Shown: in pieces, positions 1 to 11,639 of the stretch
How positions within the stretch are numbered: position 1 is the stretch's first letter
Layout of the letters: every line of letters starts with the position of its first letter
Origin: Monodelphis domestica
Taxonomy: Eukaryota > Chordata > Mammalia > Didelphimorphia > Didelphidae
Direction of reading: 5' to 3'
Length of the DNA stretch: 64,000 bases
Assembly: GCF_027887165.1 (NCBI RefSeq)
Contig: NC_077228.1
Span: forward strand, 106,630,043-106,694,042
The notes under the pieces: model-generated
The model's database searches: none
What the model saw: only the letters and a program-made list of their open reading frames with translations
Told to the model about the DNA's origin: nothing
Translations under genes and position numbers: made by a program

Positions 1-179
1 TTAGACCTCCCTTCCACTATTAGTAATCAAATCAATACCACTATTGCATTTGAAAAGTGTGTGTCAACCAGTTGTCCTATATCTATACTTACCAACTCTT
101 CTGACTTCCCAGAAGAAAACACCTTTCCCAAGCTATGACTTCCCTAGATGTGTTTTCTTTTCCATTTCCAAGAATATTA

Positions 180-240
180 TTTATTAGCTTCTTGAGAGCA
201 GGGACTGACCAGTTTATCTATTTGTATCTTATAATGCAGC
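180..240 (+). repeat. Possible L2 3'-end fragment
   Basis: The stretch 'cttcttgagagcaggga' resembles the conserved 'ctccttgagggcaggga' block of L2 LINE 3' ends. Only about 60 bases match, so this is weak. The rest of bases 1-590 is AT-rich and I recognise no gene or other repeat in it. Confidence 0.35.
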
Positions 241-589
241 ATAATAACAAAATAAAATTATAGTACTAACTAAATTAATTTATTATTCAGTACTATACTA
301 ATCAAACTACCACAGGTTTATTTTCTTGAACTAAATAAAATTCATCTAGAGGAATGAAATTACATTTTTCAAAGGAAATAATTTTTAGAAAGTGAAAAGG
401 AAGGCTACCTAGCAGTTCCACATTTCAAGTTACATTACAAGGCAGTAATCAATAAAAACTATTTTCCTCTGATTCTGATTGATGAGTTCCTCCTTAGAGC
501 TTTATTTGAGAAAGTACCACATCAACCTTGGTCACTTCTAACATGGCTCAGCTCTATATTTTCTAGAATACCTTTCTACCTTGCCTTCC

Positions 590-745
590 TTCTCCCATCT
601 CTCTGCTTTTTTCTGTGTTGTCTTCCCCCCTCCAAATGTCAGCTCCTTGGGAGAAGGAGGTATCTTTCTTTTATGTTTCTAATATACTCCCAATGCTTAG
701 CACAGTATCTGACACACTTACTGTTTTAATAAATGCTTTCTCTCT
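590..745 (+). repeat. L2 LINE 3'-end fragment
   Basis: The order of blocks follows the L2 3' end: 'agctccttgggagaag', then 'cccaatgcttagcacagt', then a terminal 'aataaatgctttc'. It is diverged, as expected for an L2 of early mammalian age. It runs directly into a pyrimidine-rich simple repeat, which may have grown from its tail. Confidence 0.5.
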
Positions 746-1000
746 CTGTACATGTGTTTTCTCTGTCTCCTCCTGCTGGCAGGTTTGTCTCTTCTCTTTG
801 TCTCTCTATCTCTGTCCCTGTCTCTCTGCCTCTGTGTCTTTGTCTCTCTCTGTCTTTCTCCTCTCTTTCTCTTTCTCTGTCTTTGTCTCCATCTCTGTCT
901 TTGTCTTTGTCTCTGTCTCTGTTCTTGTTCCTGTCTTTCTGACTCTGTGACTCTCTCTGTCTCTTCTGTCTGTCTGTCTGTTTGTCTGTCTCTCCTATTT
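746..1000. repeat. Imperfect (TCTCTG)n/(TGTC)n pyrimidine-rich repeat
   Basis: About 250 bases of tandem tctctg, tgtctt and tctgtctg units. All three overlapping reading frames here give Leu/Ser/Cys/Val-rich translations, which are a product of the repeat and not proteins. Confidence 0.9.
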
Positions 1001-1014
1001 ACTGGTTAAAAACC

Positions 1015-2280
1015 AAAACGTTGATTAGGGGAACAGATTAGATACCCAACATTTGGAAACAAAACAACCTAGTAGGCTAGTGACTGATAAACTGAAAGAT
1101 CTCAGCTGCTAAATCAAAGGCTCACTAGGTAACAAAAACTGCCGAGAAAGGCAGACAGGAGTCTGGCAGAAATTAGACTTAGACTAACACCTCACACCAT
1201 ATAGTGAGATTAACTTTAAGTGGATGAACATATGATTTAGATATAAAAGGGCACATAGAGGAACAAGGGAAAAAATCCTTTCCTATTTATGGGTAGAGGA
1301 AAAGTTCATGACCAAACATGGGATATGGTAGATCACAGAAGATGAAATGGACAGTTTGGATTACATTGAGGAGTTTTTGCACAGACAAGATGTATTCCAC
1401 TAAAATTAGAAATGAAACAGCTAGCTGAAAAAAAATATTTACATAAAGTTTTTCTGATGAAGCACTCATTTCCAAGATATATAAGAAATTAAAGCAAATT
1501 TACAAGAGCCATTCCTCAACTGATAAATAGCCAAAGGATATGAACAAGTATTCTTTCCTTTTCTCAAGGGAAAATAATCTAAACTATCAATAACTATATG
1601 GAACTAATACTCCAAAATCACTCATAATTAAAGAAATGCAAATGAAAGCAACTCTAACCATCCATTTGATCCATCAAATTAGCAAATATGGCAAAAAACA
1701 AAAAGAAAGAAAAAATTACAAATATTGGAGTGCTATGGGAAAACAGGCACATTGATGTACTGTAGGTAGAACTGTAAATTGGAACTGCCATTCTAGAATC
1801 AATCTGGACCTATATCCAAAAAGTTTCTAAACTGTTTTTACCACTCATGGCTTGTTTTTTGTGTATTTTTAACTTTTCTCTTCTATCTTAAAATCAATAC
1901 TATGTAGTGGTAGAAGTGAGTGGTAAGAGCTAGGCAGTTGGGGATAAGTGACTTGCCCAGGGTGACACACTAGGAAGTCAGAGTTCAAATTTGAATCCAG
2001 TACCTCCTGTCTCTAGACAAGATAGCTCTCTATCCAGCTACCTAGTTGCCCCACTTCATATTCTTTTAACTTCATATTCTTTGTTATTACTGCTAGAACT
2101 ATACTCCAAAGAGATAAAAGAAAGTAGGAAAAGGTTCAAATGTACAAAAAAAATATTTCTAGTTGCAAAGAACTACTACACACTAAAGGCATACCTATCA
2201 TTTGAGGAATGGATAAACGTTTATAATCTATGAATTTAATGGAATACTATTATGCTAAAATAAATGGCAAAAGCAAGGAG
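1015..2280 (+). mobile_element. Old L1 LINE fragment (ORF2 C-terminal part), split by a SINE
   Basis: This is degenerate L1 ORF2 3' sequence. The segment near 1500-1650 reads like the '...KDMNRHF...SLAIREMQ' region ('aaagaaatgcaaatgaaagc'), and 2085-2270 continues with remnants of '..YSKEIKE..', '..FEEWINVYNL' and 'MEYY'. The frame is broken throughout. A reverse-strand SINE1 at about 1850-2053 interrupts it. A 15-16 base tandem duplication (acttcatattcttt) sits just right of that SINE. Divergence suggests one of the older L1 copies here. Confidence 0.7.
1850..2053 (-). mobile_element. SINE1-type marsupial SINE inserted in L1
   Basis: Read on the minus strand it has the full order of a marsupial tRNA-derived SINE: 'gggcaactaggtagctggat', a 'gttcaaatt' B-box-like block, 'ccctgggcaagtcacttatc', and the tail that pairs with 'ctatcttaaaatcaatacta'. 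It lies within the L1 ORF2 fragment, so it is younger than that L1. Confidence 0.85.
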
Positions 2281-2289
2281 GTATTTCAT

Positions 2290-3360
2290 TAGCACAGAGT
2301 TAAGGTGATTAATATATGTTTATGATTAATAAATGTGGAATGTAAAAGTTGGTTCCTTGCACATAATAAATGTTTTTTATTCATTCATGTATTCATTCCA
2401 TGGCATTTATTCCTTACTTTGCATTCATTTGTCCTTAATTTGCTGAACACTCACTCTAGGCAAGGAACTGGGAAATATAATGATGAATATGATTCAGTAC
2501 TTAACCTCATGCATGGCACAGAGCAATTTGAAGCACCGACTCCATAATTCAGAAAACAGGCAAGAATATTTCAGAACAACAGTTTCAGAGATGACCATCC
2601 CATCTTTCAGATGATTGCTCTTCCCAATGGAGAACAGGAGACAAAGGACTTTAACTCCTGGTGCTAGAACTGCCATTGTTCTGTCAGTTGCAGCATTTTG
2701 TCCTTTATAGACAAAGCAGAAATAAAGAACTGAGGAGCTCTGGGATCTTTCTTTTGTCAGTTATAAATATATCATCCACCCCAAGCCAAGGCTCTTTCCC
2801 TTCTTGGATCCCTTTTATCCCAATACCTAAAAATAACCATTTGTGTTGTCTAACTTTCTTTACCACCCCATTTTATGCTGATTTTTCACATTCCTGACAC
2901 TATTTTTATAGTCATACATTTATATTCATCCTTTATTTGTTACCTAGCTTTGTGTTTATCCTTTGTATGTTTTTTCAAAATTTTAAACCTAAATTGACTT
3001 GTGAGTATCCTATGTCTATATATTTGTTTCTTCAGAAAATCTTATTTTTCCTCGTCATTAGAATTATTTCCCTCCCTATCTTAAGAATTTCATTTTTTAA
3101 TGTCTCCCATCAATCTTAGGCAGACTTACCCTGCAGCATTTGAAATTTGCTTCCCTAATATCTTGGGTAAAGAACTTGAGGTCAGGGTCCATAACTTTCA
3201 TTTCTCTTGAATGTCCCATTGCAAACATTAGTTCACTAATGTATTAGAGGAATGAATGAATGGATTTCAGTAGAGTAAGTATGAGAACAATGGAAAAAGA
3301 ACCCTTTACAGGTACAGAGTTGGGCTAAGGGGTCTGAGAATAAAGTAATAGTAAATGCTG
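2290..3360. other. AT-rich sequence with no gene seen
   Basis: Several short open frames of 60-80 codons lie here but none resembles a known protein. A stretch near 3160-3260 ('gaacttgaggtcagggtcc..') could be a decayed L2 tail. Bases 3325-3370 match the left flank of a second L1 copy near 41.0 kb (see findings). Confidence 0.5.
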
Positions 3361-3379
3361 TATTTTTAATTGCTTTTTA

Positions 3380-5000
3380 AATTTTTATTTATTTTTAAAT
3401 ATTTCCCAACATTACATGATTCATGTTCTTTCCCTCCCCAAGCAGACAAGCAATTCCACTGGGTTATACCTGTGTTATCACTTGATACCTATTTCCATAG
3501 TATTAATTTTTGTAATAGAATAATCTTTTAAATTTTAAATTTAAATTTTAAATTTTTAAATCTTTTAAAACCAAAACCCCCAATCATATACCCATATAAA
3601 GAAGTAAAAAGTCAAAATTTTTCTTCTGTGTTTCTACTCCAATGGTTCAAAAGAGGGGGAAAGGGGGCTTAATTTTAAAAGGGTTGTACTTATAATTTAT
3701 GAGTGTGGTTGCCAGGAATTTAATTAATTCCAGAGATTTTTATTTACAATTTATTTTTTAAATGTAGAAAGAGTGAAGCAAGAAATCAGAAAGAGGATAA
3801 GTTAAGATATCTAGCCTAAACACTAATTAATTTGCTCCCAGCTCCTGGATAGAGAGAATTAGTTCCTAGTCAGAGGGGCCTCAACCCTTGTAGCCCAGGC
3901 CCTGGGGATATAGGGAACTTCTCTCAAGAGGATAAGTCTTTCCTGAGGCCAGTCTTTTCAGAAAAAAAAAAACAGCAGTTAAGAGTTAGATTTTCACTCA
4001 CCATGTGTCAATCCAGTCAGGAACAGCGTTTCAGGTCCAGTCAGCAGATCAAAGAATGAAAAATTATAAACTCACAGGAAGTAACAGCTCCTTTTAAAGA
4101 TATTTTCTCTTGCACCACTTCCTGTGCCTTCCCCTAATTCTAGGTCTACCAATCACAGTTGAAGACCTGTTCTAGGACTGCCCAGAAGGCAGTTAGCTGA
4201 TTCTGATTCATTACCCACTATCGCACATGTAGGTCACAGACCTCCCACTTCATGATTAAGTGAGATGTTTGCACTTTTGGTGATTAGATCTAAAAATGGG
4301 CTGATCTCCATACTTAACTTTAAGTAGGGTATTTATACTTATGGGGATTAAATCTAAAAATAGGCAGATCTTAAAATTTTATCTTCACAATCAGGGGAGA
4401 GTTAAGTATTTTCATTGTTATAATCAGGGGAGAGTTAAATGTTATCTTCACATTTCTCTAAATGTGAGTAACTTTCCTTCTCATAAGTCTCTCAGTATTT
4501 TCCTGGATCATTGCATTGCTATTAGTAGCAAAGTCGATTACATTTAATCATCCCACAGTGTATCAGTCTCTGTATATAATGTTCTCCTGGTTCTACTCCT
4601 TTCACTCTGTATCAGTTCATGAAGGTCTTTCCAGTTCATATATAGCAGTTCATCATTCCTTATAGTAGTATTCCATCACCAAAGGTATTCCATTACCATC
4701 ATATAACACAATTTTTTCAGCCATTCCCCAATCGATGGACACCTCTCATTTTCCAATTTTTTGCCACCACAAAGAGCATGGCTATAAATATTTTTTTTAC
4801 TTTTTTTTCTCTTTAGGGTACAAACCCAGCAGTGGTATTGTTGGATCAAAAGGCAGGCAGTCTTTTAGCTCCCTTTGGGCATAATCCAAATTACCTTTCA
4901 GAATAGTTAGATCAATTCATAACTCTTCCCACAATGCTTTAGTGTCCCAATTTTGCCACCTCCCTCCAACATTTATTACATATTTTTAAAACTATGAATA
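3380..5000 (-). mobile_element. L1 LINE 3' end (ORF2 C-terminus plus 3'UTR), split by an LTR
   Basis: Minus-strand reading gives L1 3'UTR then the C-terminal part of ORF2. Blocks on the plus strand such as 'caattccactgggttatacc', 'cttctcataagtctctcag', 'attccccaatcgatggacac' and 'gccaccacaaagagcatggc' match the better preserved L1 copies at 33.6 and 41 kb. Plus-strand bases 3643-4452 do not belong to L1 and interrupt it. The ORF2 part is frameshifted and contains stops. Confidence 0.85.
3643..4452 (-). mobile_element. Solo LTR of an endogenous retrovirus, inside L1
   Basis: About 810 bases interrupt the L1 3'UTR. On the minus strand they start near TGTGAAG and carry a TATA-like 'ctttaaaaggagct' and a poly(A) signal 'aaataaattgtaaataaa', the layout of an LTR. 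A diverged relative with the same core blocks ('ttggtaga', 'ttttagatctaat', 'tttaaaaggagct') lies at 63.2-63.8 kb. No internal retroviral genes are present, so this is a solo LTR fossil, old but younger than the L1 it interrupts. Ends are approximate and I see no convincing target duplication. Confidence 0.6.
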
Positions 5001-5035
5001 AGGTATACTCATCCAAAACATGGTATAATCATGGG

Positions 5036-5132
5036 TTCCATCACACACACATTATATATGTGTGTGTGTGTGTTTATATATTCACTTGTTCATTTATATA
5101 ATATGTATATATTATATAAATGAATGAGTGAA
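5036..5132. repeat. (TG)n tract followed by a 24-base inverted repeat
   Basis: A short CA/TATG/TG stretch is followed by arms 5081-5104 and 5109-5132, which are complementary at 22 of 24 positions and separated by the 4-base loop gtat. The DNA could extrude a cruciform. Confidence 0.9.
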
Positions 5133-5134
5133 TT

Positions 5135-6535
5135 CTACTTATGAGTATACGTACTTTCAGAGGTTTCCAGCAAAACTCTCCTTGCCCCTCTAATCATGGC
5201 TCCATGTGTGACCTTTGCCAAATGATTGGACATGTGGACTGAGAGAAGAATGGCATCAAGGTTGAAAAGCTGAGGGCCTGAAAGGTTGGTCATATCGCAT
5301 GTTCAGACTCTCAACACCAGGCTGATAGTTTTTCAGCTGGTCCTCAGTCGGGATTCCGGTGGAGAGGATCCCAGACTCACCTTTCTCTGGAGATTCAGTC
5401 AGCTTTAGCTGCAAAGCCTGGGGTCATTCCCATCATGGAGAGCTGGCAGAACAGCTCCTCTGGACTACTGAGGAGGTGAGCTTTTACAGCCCTCCCTGAG
5501 AGCATAGCAACATACCTCAATTTGTTCTTTCAAATGTTGTGCTTTATCCTTTCGTTAACACCATTCATGCTGTGCCCATGGGCTATCCGTATTAGGAGAG
5601 TTCACTCCAGTAAACTCCTGGGAGTCAAGAAAAGGAGAGGAGAGCCTAGGAGGCAGGATGGGTATGTTGAAGGGATTTCCTCCAGAAACCAAGGTCACAG
5701 GCCCTGGGGGGAGTTAACCCTCTCCGTTTAGAAATTCTAGTGCAGGGGCAGAGCTATCTCCCTTGGTGAAAGAGTGTATCTAAGCAGCCCCTGGGCAAGC
5801 CTTGCTTCACAGCACCTTGTCATCTCTCCTGCCACCACGGGTATCCCTCCCCCTTCACTTTTCCACTTCCTGCTCTGGACAAAGTAATTGAATCCACACT
5901 ACAGTAAGATATGCTCTGGAACTACCCCCCCCCCCCTTACTGTGGCAAGTTGGATGCCCAGAGAGTAGTTGCTTCATCTCCCCTTAGGGTCATAGGAATA
6001 GCTCTAAAGTGAAATGTGACATGGGTGCAGAGGGTTGCTGCTCCATTCCCCCTCTTCCCAGTGCCCAAAGACATTTTTTGCATGCCCTACGCCTCTGACC
6101 AGCTGGGGAAAGCAAGCACTCCCCCCCTCCCCCTGCTCTCTCCAGGAATGAGGGGGCTCGAAGACAGCTTTGATTTGCCCTCTGGACACTCAAACTCAAG
6201 AGGTTCACCAAGCAGGGAGGACCTCCAAGGGTGGCTTTCAAGTGTAACAGTTCCCACTGGCGTGTTTCCCACCAAGATATTGGATAATATCAGTTAGCTG
6301 ATTTAATTAGCTTTTAGGTAGTAATAACAATCCAAGTCCAGTGGTAAGAAAAAAGTCAGCACCAGCTAGCAATGGCCTGAGACGTAGGAGATGACCTTGG
6401 AATCTTTGATGTCTGACCAAGCTCTAAACACTCCACAGTGTCTACGTCAGCTGCCTTCATGGCCTTTGGAACAAACTGTTCTCATCTGTCACATGCTTGG
6501 AGCATATATGTAATAATCACATCTCAAAATCATAG
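5135..6535. other. Apparently unique sequence, no gene identified
   Basis: No interspersed repeat is recognised in this 1.4 kb. It contains a run of C at about 5925-5937 and a C-rich stretch near 6119. A donor-like GAG|gtgagc occurs near 5474, with a pyrimidine-containing acceptor-like 'tttctctggagattcag' upstream, but I cannot support an exon. Open frames of 60-90 codons overlap on both strands and resemble nothing known. Confidence 0.5.
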
Positions 6536-6830
<295 letters not shown>

Positions 6831-6834
6831 TCTA

Positions 6835-6935
6835 TCAGTGTATTCTATGTGTCATGTACCAAGCTAAGCAGTAGGAATACAAATGTGAGTAAGCAAGACA
6901 GTATCTACCACTTTGAAGGGTCTTAGAGTCTAATA
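6835..6935 (-). repeat. L2 LINE 3'-end fragment
   Basis: On the plus strand the order 'tgtcatgtaccaagctaagc', 'ggaatacaaa', 'gggtcttagagtctaat' matches the reverse complement of an L2 3' end. It is diverged and partial. Confidence 0.5.
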
Positions 6936-7104
6936 AAATAAAATCACACATACAGGGGAACTGGAAAAGAGGAGGGTTACTTGCCTGGGAAGATAAAATG
7001 AAAGCTCACCCATCAGAGCTAGGGGATTTAGGGACAGAGTCCTGGGTAAAGGAGACTGAGGATGATAACCAGAAGTATGGTATGGAGATGACTGGGAAGT
7101 GTCA

Positions 7105-7575
7105 ATAGCAGTTTTTAAATGTTTATTAAGTACCTACTGTATACAAAGTGTTGTGCTAGTTGATGGGGACATATGAAGTTTATACTGCCTTCCCAGAAAT
7201 AAGAGTCTAGTAGGAGTTTATGACACTTTCAGAAATAACTATAATATACAATACTTCATGAAAAGTGCATTAGAAAAGAATCAACAATATGTTCTGTGAG
7301 GAGTGAGGAGAAAGAGCATTCCTAGCCCAGGGGATGAAGAAGGAAGAGAAGATGGGGCTTCAGTTGGGCTTTCAATTGGTTAGGAGGTCAGTGTACAAAT
7401 GGAGGGAAGAATCAAATCCTACATGCAGGGAACAATATGAACAAAGTTGGAAAGTTATAAGGAATCTTCAGGGAATAGAAGGATGTGCCCTCTGATTGGA
7501 GTGCTTAGAGGGAACTAGTAAGAGACAGGACAGGAAAAGTAAAGTAGTACCAGATTATGAAGGGCATTGAAATTT
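7105..7575 (-). repeat. L2 LINE 3'-end fragment
   Basis: This is a longer minus-strand L2. It begins with 'tgtttattaagtacctactg' on the plus strand and continues through 'agagtctagtaggag' to 'accagattatgaagggcatt', the reverse of the L2 'agccctt..aacctgg' block. It is the second of three same-strand L2 pieces in 1.2 kb, which may be one disrupted element or separate copies. Confidence 0.7.
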
Positions 7576-7664
7576 TAACTTTACTTAGTTGACATTTCTG
7601 TTCTACTACACATTTTTGAGCAAAATAATGATAAAAATCAATTATAATTTTTCCAGGAGTAAGA

Positions 7665-8045
7665 AGTCATTCAACAAGACAATAAATCAACAAACACTTA
7701 TTAAGCACCTACTATATGTTTGGCACTGTGCTACACTCCTAGGATACAAAGGGAAGAACACCCTTCCCTCAAGAAGCTCACATTTTACTAGACAACCTAC
7801 AAGCAACTATGTATATATGAGACACATACAGTATAAATGGAAGGTAATCTCATAAGGACTGGGGGTCAAGGTGATGAGTGAGGTGGGGGGATGAAATGAA
7901 GAGGATGGGATGGGATAAGGGGAATCCAGAAAAGGTTTTCTACAGAAAGTAGAATTTGATTTGAGAATTGAAGGAATCCCAGGAATCTAAGTAAGGCCCA
8001 GGGAGAAGAGGGGGATCATTCCAAGCAGTGGTTATTTAACCTCCT
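7665..8045 (-). repeat. L2 LINE 3'-end fragment
   Basis: Plus-strand blocks 'acacttattaagcacctact', 'ggcactgtgctacactcct', 'caagaagctcacattttact' and 'gttttctacagaaagtagaa' are L2 3' end in reverse. It restarts at the L2 terminus, so it is a separate insertion from the preceding L2 piece. Confidence 0.75.
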
Positions 8046-8227
8046 CCCCTGTACCATCCCCAGGTTTATCTAAAGGAATATTAATTACACAGGGCATTGA
8101 TAAAATCTAGAAATCACAAAGTTGTTATTTTTTAATGTAAACTATAAAGGACTTTCATTGTCATTGTTATTATTTTAAAGTTCTCTTCATCTGGTTTGCC
8201 CAGTGACCTGCTTATTTGGCCAGTCTA

Positions 8228-8413
8228 ATAGAAGGAAGACACTTACTAGCTATGTGAGTCTGAGCAAGTCACTTTATTTTGCTTGCCTCGATTTCCTCAT
8301 CTATAAAATGAGCTAGAGAAGAAAATGGCAAACCACTCCAGTATCTCTGCCAAGAAAATCCCAAACAGGGTCAGGAAGTAATTGGACACAACTGAAACAA
8401 CTGAACAACAGCA
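8228..8413 (+). mobile_element. MAR1-type CORE-SINE
   Basis: The core reads 'gagcaagtcactttattttg', 'tttcctcatctataaaatga', 'ggcaaaccactccagtatct', then the RTE-like tail 'ggacacaactgaaacaactg'. The tail resembles the 3' end of BovB/RTE elements, which distinguishes MAR1 from MIR. The 5' head is shortened. Confidence 0.8.
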
Positions 8414-8599
8414 ACATGGGAGGAAGATGTCTCCTTTCTATTTCAGCCCAACTTCTACCCTGGGTCTAAATGTCACTGAGAGGCTGTACTTTTATCCTCT
8501 CCTCCTTCGGTTAAAGTATACTTGACCTTGATACAAGACAAGATGACATCATAAAACAAGAGAAAAGAAACACTTGAATAAAAGGCTGCAATCTAGACC

Positions 8600-8760
8600 A
8601 CCAAAGGGAATCATAGGATCATAGATTTAGCACTGGAAGGGACTTTAGAGGCCAATGCATCCAACATCTTCACTTTATAGATGAGTATACTGAGGCAAAG
8701 TGAATTTAATAACTTGCCCAGAGTCACTCAATTAGCTAGTAAGAATCTGATGTGAGAAGC
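8600..8760 (-). repeat. CORE-SINE (MIR/Mon-1/Ther-1 type)
   Basis: The plus strand reads 'catagatttagcactggaag', 'tttatagatgagtatactga', 'acttgcccagagtcactcaa', the reverse of the CORE region and 3' part. Flanking bases 8415-8600 and 8760-8910 show nothing recognisable. Confidence 0.7.
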
Positions 8761-8914
8761 ACTAAGTATGGGATTGACTCCCCACTGATGAAGTCAGAGA
8801 TCCATCCCAAAGTAATCCATCCCATCCTTTGCTTTTCTCAGCTCCATCCTATCTCCTTCTCTTCCTTAAGCCTGCTTTCTTCTCCTTCCTGCACCCTGGC
8901 TCTTTGACCATACA

Positions 8915-9010
8915 GCTCCTTCCCTTCCCTTCCCTTGCCTTGCCTTCCCTTGCCTTGCCTTCCTTTCCCTTCCTTTCCCTTCCCTTCTCTTCCCTTCCCT
9001 CTGCCTTCCC
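8915..9010. repeat. (TTCCC)n/(TTGCC)n pentanucleotide repeat
   Basis: Imperfect tandem ttccc and ttgcc units on a pyrimidine-only strand. The Lys/Arg/Gly-rich and Leu/Pro/Ser-rich open frames across it are products of the repeat. Confidence 0.9.
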
Positions 9011-9884
9011 TCTGCCTTCTTCTCTTCACTCTTACTTCCTGGACCTGAATTGTCATTCATGGCTGATGCCAGAAAGGAGATTATATTCTCTCTTCAAGAC
9101 CACAGGCTGATGCTATCTGCTGCCAATTTGCCGTATAACTAAGCAGAATGATGGTGATTGAACTATGGGAGGGTGGAGGTCAGTCTCAGGCAAATTATGA
9201 GAGGATGAGAGATGGAGGGGGAAAGGGTGCTTTACCAGTAGGGGAATATCAGCTAGGAATCTGTTAAGAAATAAGTAAGGGTACAGCCTGAGGAGGAGGG
9301 GGCTGGGAGATGCAAATACTCCCACAGACAGCCACACAAACAACTCTAAAAATACATAGTTTCGTACACAATTGGAAATAAACAGACTGAGAGATGTCCA
9401 GATGCTTCCCACTCCCCCATCCAACCCCACAGTCTTCCTCATAGACACAAACATCACAGATGTAGAGAAACAGGCATGTACATCCAAAGAAAAATACATT
9501 GTTGGTCACCTCCCAAGCCCTCCCTCAACAGACACACAAAGATCACACAGATACCAGAATCATGGAAACACACAAAGACTCATGAAAACTCCATATACAC
9601 ATCAATTACTCATTTTAGCAACACGTATGTCCATAGGAATACACATAGTAGAATACACTAAGGAATACCTTAGTTTCAGAGATAACCAGACTTACCCATA
9701 CATTTGTGGATGTACATTTTGTACCAGCATACATTTATAGGAAGTTATGCATAGAAAACTTCTACTGTATCCATAGATCAGGTCCCTCAACAGTCTTATC
9801 TTGGACTAGCCTCTGGGAGAATACAGTTTAGCCTTTCTCACTTTCCTTAGCAAGAGAGAAAGTGCTCTTGCTCCTGGCTGTTCT
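9011..9884. other. Apparently unique sequence, no gene identified
   Basis: No repeat family is recognised. The 122-128 codon frames on both strands have no recognisable domain. An octamer motif atgcaaat at about 9309-9316 is bracketed by gggag and ctccc, a small feature of unknown meaning. Confidence 0.45.
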
Positions 9885-10017
9885 TTTTCCCCAGAAGTCC
9901 ACTCCTCTGGGTGAGATTGACCCACGTGACCAAGCAGTTGTTTTTCTTCTGTGTTTCTACTCCCACAGTTCTTCCTCTGGATGTGGATAATGTTCTTTCT
10001 CATAAGTCCCTCAGAAT
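9885..10017 (-). mobile_element. L1 3'UTR fragment
   Basis: The plus strand reads 'tttctactcccacagttctt' and 'tttctcataagtccctcaga', matching the 41 kb L1 copy over about 80 bases. Only this piece of the 3'UTR survives. Confidence 0.6.
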
Positions 10018-10110
10018 CACTTTCCTCATTTATAAGATGATCATTAAATTAAATGATCCCTAAAATCTCTTTAAGCTATATAGCCTATTAGTCTAATATA
10101 AACAGCTTGT
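10018..10110 (+). repeat. CORE-SINE 3' fragment
   Basis: 'tttcctcatttataagatga' followed by 'aatgatccctaaaatctctt' is the 3' half of a MIR/Mon-1-like SINE. It abuts the L1 fragment. Confidence 0.5.
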
Positions 10111-10208
10111 GTTGAAATAAAGGCTCTTGTTTCTAACACAAAAAAACCCCAAGGTTTTGGGGAAGGAGAGATGGTAGAAATAGTCCTTCATTTGAAGATC
10201 TTGTCTCC

Positions 10209-10300
10209 CAACACCAATGTTCACCTAGATCAGGGGTTCTTACCCTAGGGTCCTTGTGAACTTGAGGGGCTTTGTTTTTAAATATTTTTATAACTGTATC
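10209..10300. repeat. Possible end of a hAT element
   Basis: 'caggggttcttaccctaggg' resembles the 5' terminal inverted repeat region of hAT-Charlie elements (cagtggttcttaacctgggg). No matching right end is evident nearby, so it would be a half element. Confidence 0.4.
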
Positions 10301-11448
10301 TGAACATATGGATATATTTTCCACAATGCAACTTTCCCCATCAAAGCTTCTATATATCATCAGTCAGCAAAAGAAATTAAATGGAAATTTGGGAGGAAGT
10401 TTTGTGAAAGCTGCAGATGACATGTGAAGGCCAGCAAATGGCACAGGAAAAGTTTAGAAAGTCAGAAATGCATAAAATATATGTCTAGTATTGTATTATA
10501 TCAACATATTTTATCTTTTATTACTATAAATATACATGATTTCTTTTTTAAAGCTAAAATAAGTAAAAAGTTAAAGTTTGCAAAAGTCAGCAGACAATAC
10601 ACAATGGCTAGAAATGTCAAAATATATTTAAAAGTTTAGTAGCTCATAAAAGCATATAAGGTATTATAAACACTTTGTAAAAGAAAAAGAAAAAATTCAA
10701 GCTTTTTCTCTGGTACAAAAGGAGGCCCAAATAATTTCATGTGCATTTTCCAGATTGTAGGGGCACAGAGCCCCTCACCCTCATTATGTGGAAGGGATAC
10801 CTATAATTGCTTTTTTTAATCCCTTATATTTTATTTTACAAATTTAAAAATATTGTTGTAAATGTCCAACCATAATTCCAGAGGATTCATGGTAAAACAT
10901 ATTATACTCTCTCTTACTTCCAGACAGAAAGTAATGGACTCAGAATACAGATTGAAGTAATTTGGGGTGTTTGGGATGAGAATTGGATATGGCCAATGCA
11001 AGAATTTGTTTTCCTTGACTATACATGTCTATAATGGTTTTTGTTTTTCTTGCTTTCTCAGTGGGGATAAGGGTGATAAGAGAGACATCAAAATAAAAGA
11101 AATAGGATAGAATTTTAAAGAAAACAATAAAAAGATTATTTTGAGAAGAGATTCCATAGCCTTCCCCAGAATCTGTGGAAATTTAATATTCAAATTTTTG
11201 AGAAATAATTCCCTTTTTGGCACCCAAGAACAGTTTGATTTTAAAACTACAAAATCATCTCTCCCCCTGGCTATGAAACTGGGTTGGGTCCTCCCTCCTT
11301 CTGTCTAGATGTAAAAATAGGTAGAAGATCTTCTCCCTATTTCTCTATAAACAAGAACTTGATCAGGTGATGAAATCAACTAGGCAGTCACCATGTTGGG
11401 AAGCATGTGTTGTGGGGCCAACTGCATGGCAGGGAGAAAGAGGGCCTA
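10300..11448. other. AT-rich intergenic sequence
   Basis: Nothing coding is recognised over this 1.1 kb. The open frames of 64-75 codons are low-complexity Lys/Ile/Phe-rich translations. Confidence 0.5.
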
Positions 11449-11627
11449 TTTTTTTTTTAAACACTTACTTTCCATCTTAGAATCAAGGCAGAAGAGTGGT
11501 AAGGGCTAGGCAATGGGGGTTAAGTGGCTTGCCCAGAGTCACCCAGCTAGAAAGTGTCTGAGGCCAGATTTGAACCTCTTATCTCTAGGCATGGCTCCCA
11601 ATCCACTAATCCACCCAGCTGCCCCTA
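11449..11627 (-). mobile_element. SINE1-type marsupial SINE
   Basis: Reverse-strand copy. The plus strand starts with a T run, then 'cttactttccatcttagaat', 'gcttgcccagagtcacccag', and ends at 'ccacccagctgcccc', the complement of the SINE head. It is nearly full length. Confidence 0.9.
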
Positions 11628-11639
11628 AAAGAGAGTCTA

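Noticed and set aside
615-1009. Three overlapping Leu/Ser/Val-rich open frames
   Set aside because: They are translations of a (TCTCTG)n-type repeat in all frames.
5400-5480. Possible exon between an acceptor-like and a donor-like site
   Set aside because: Only chance-level splice motifs and no recognisable peptide.
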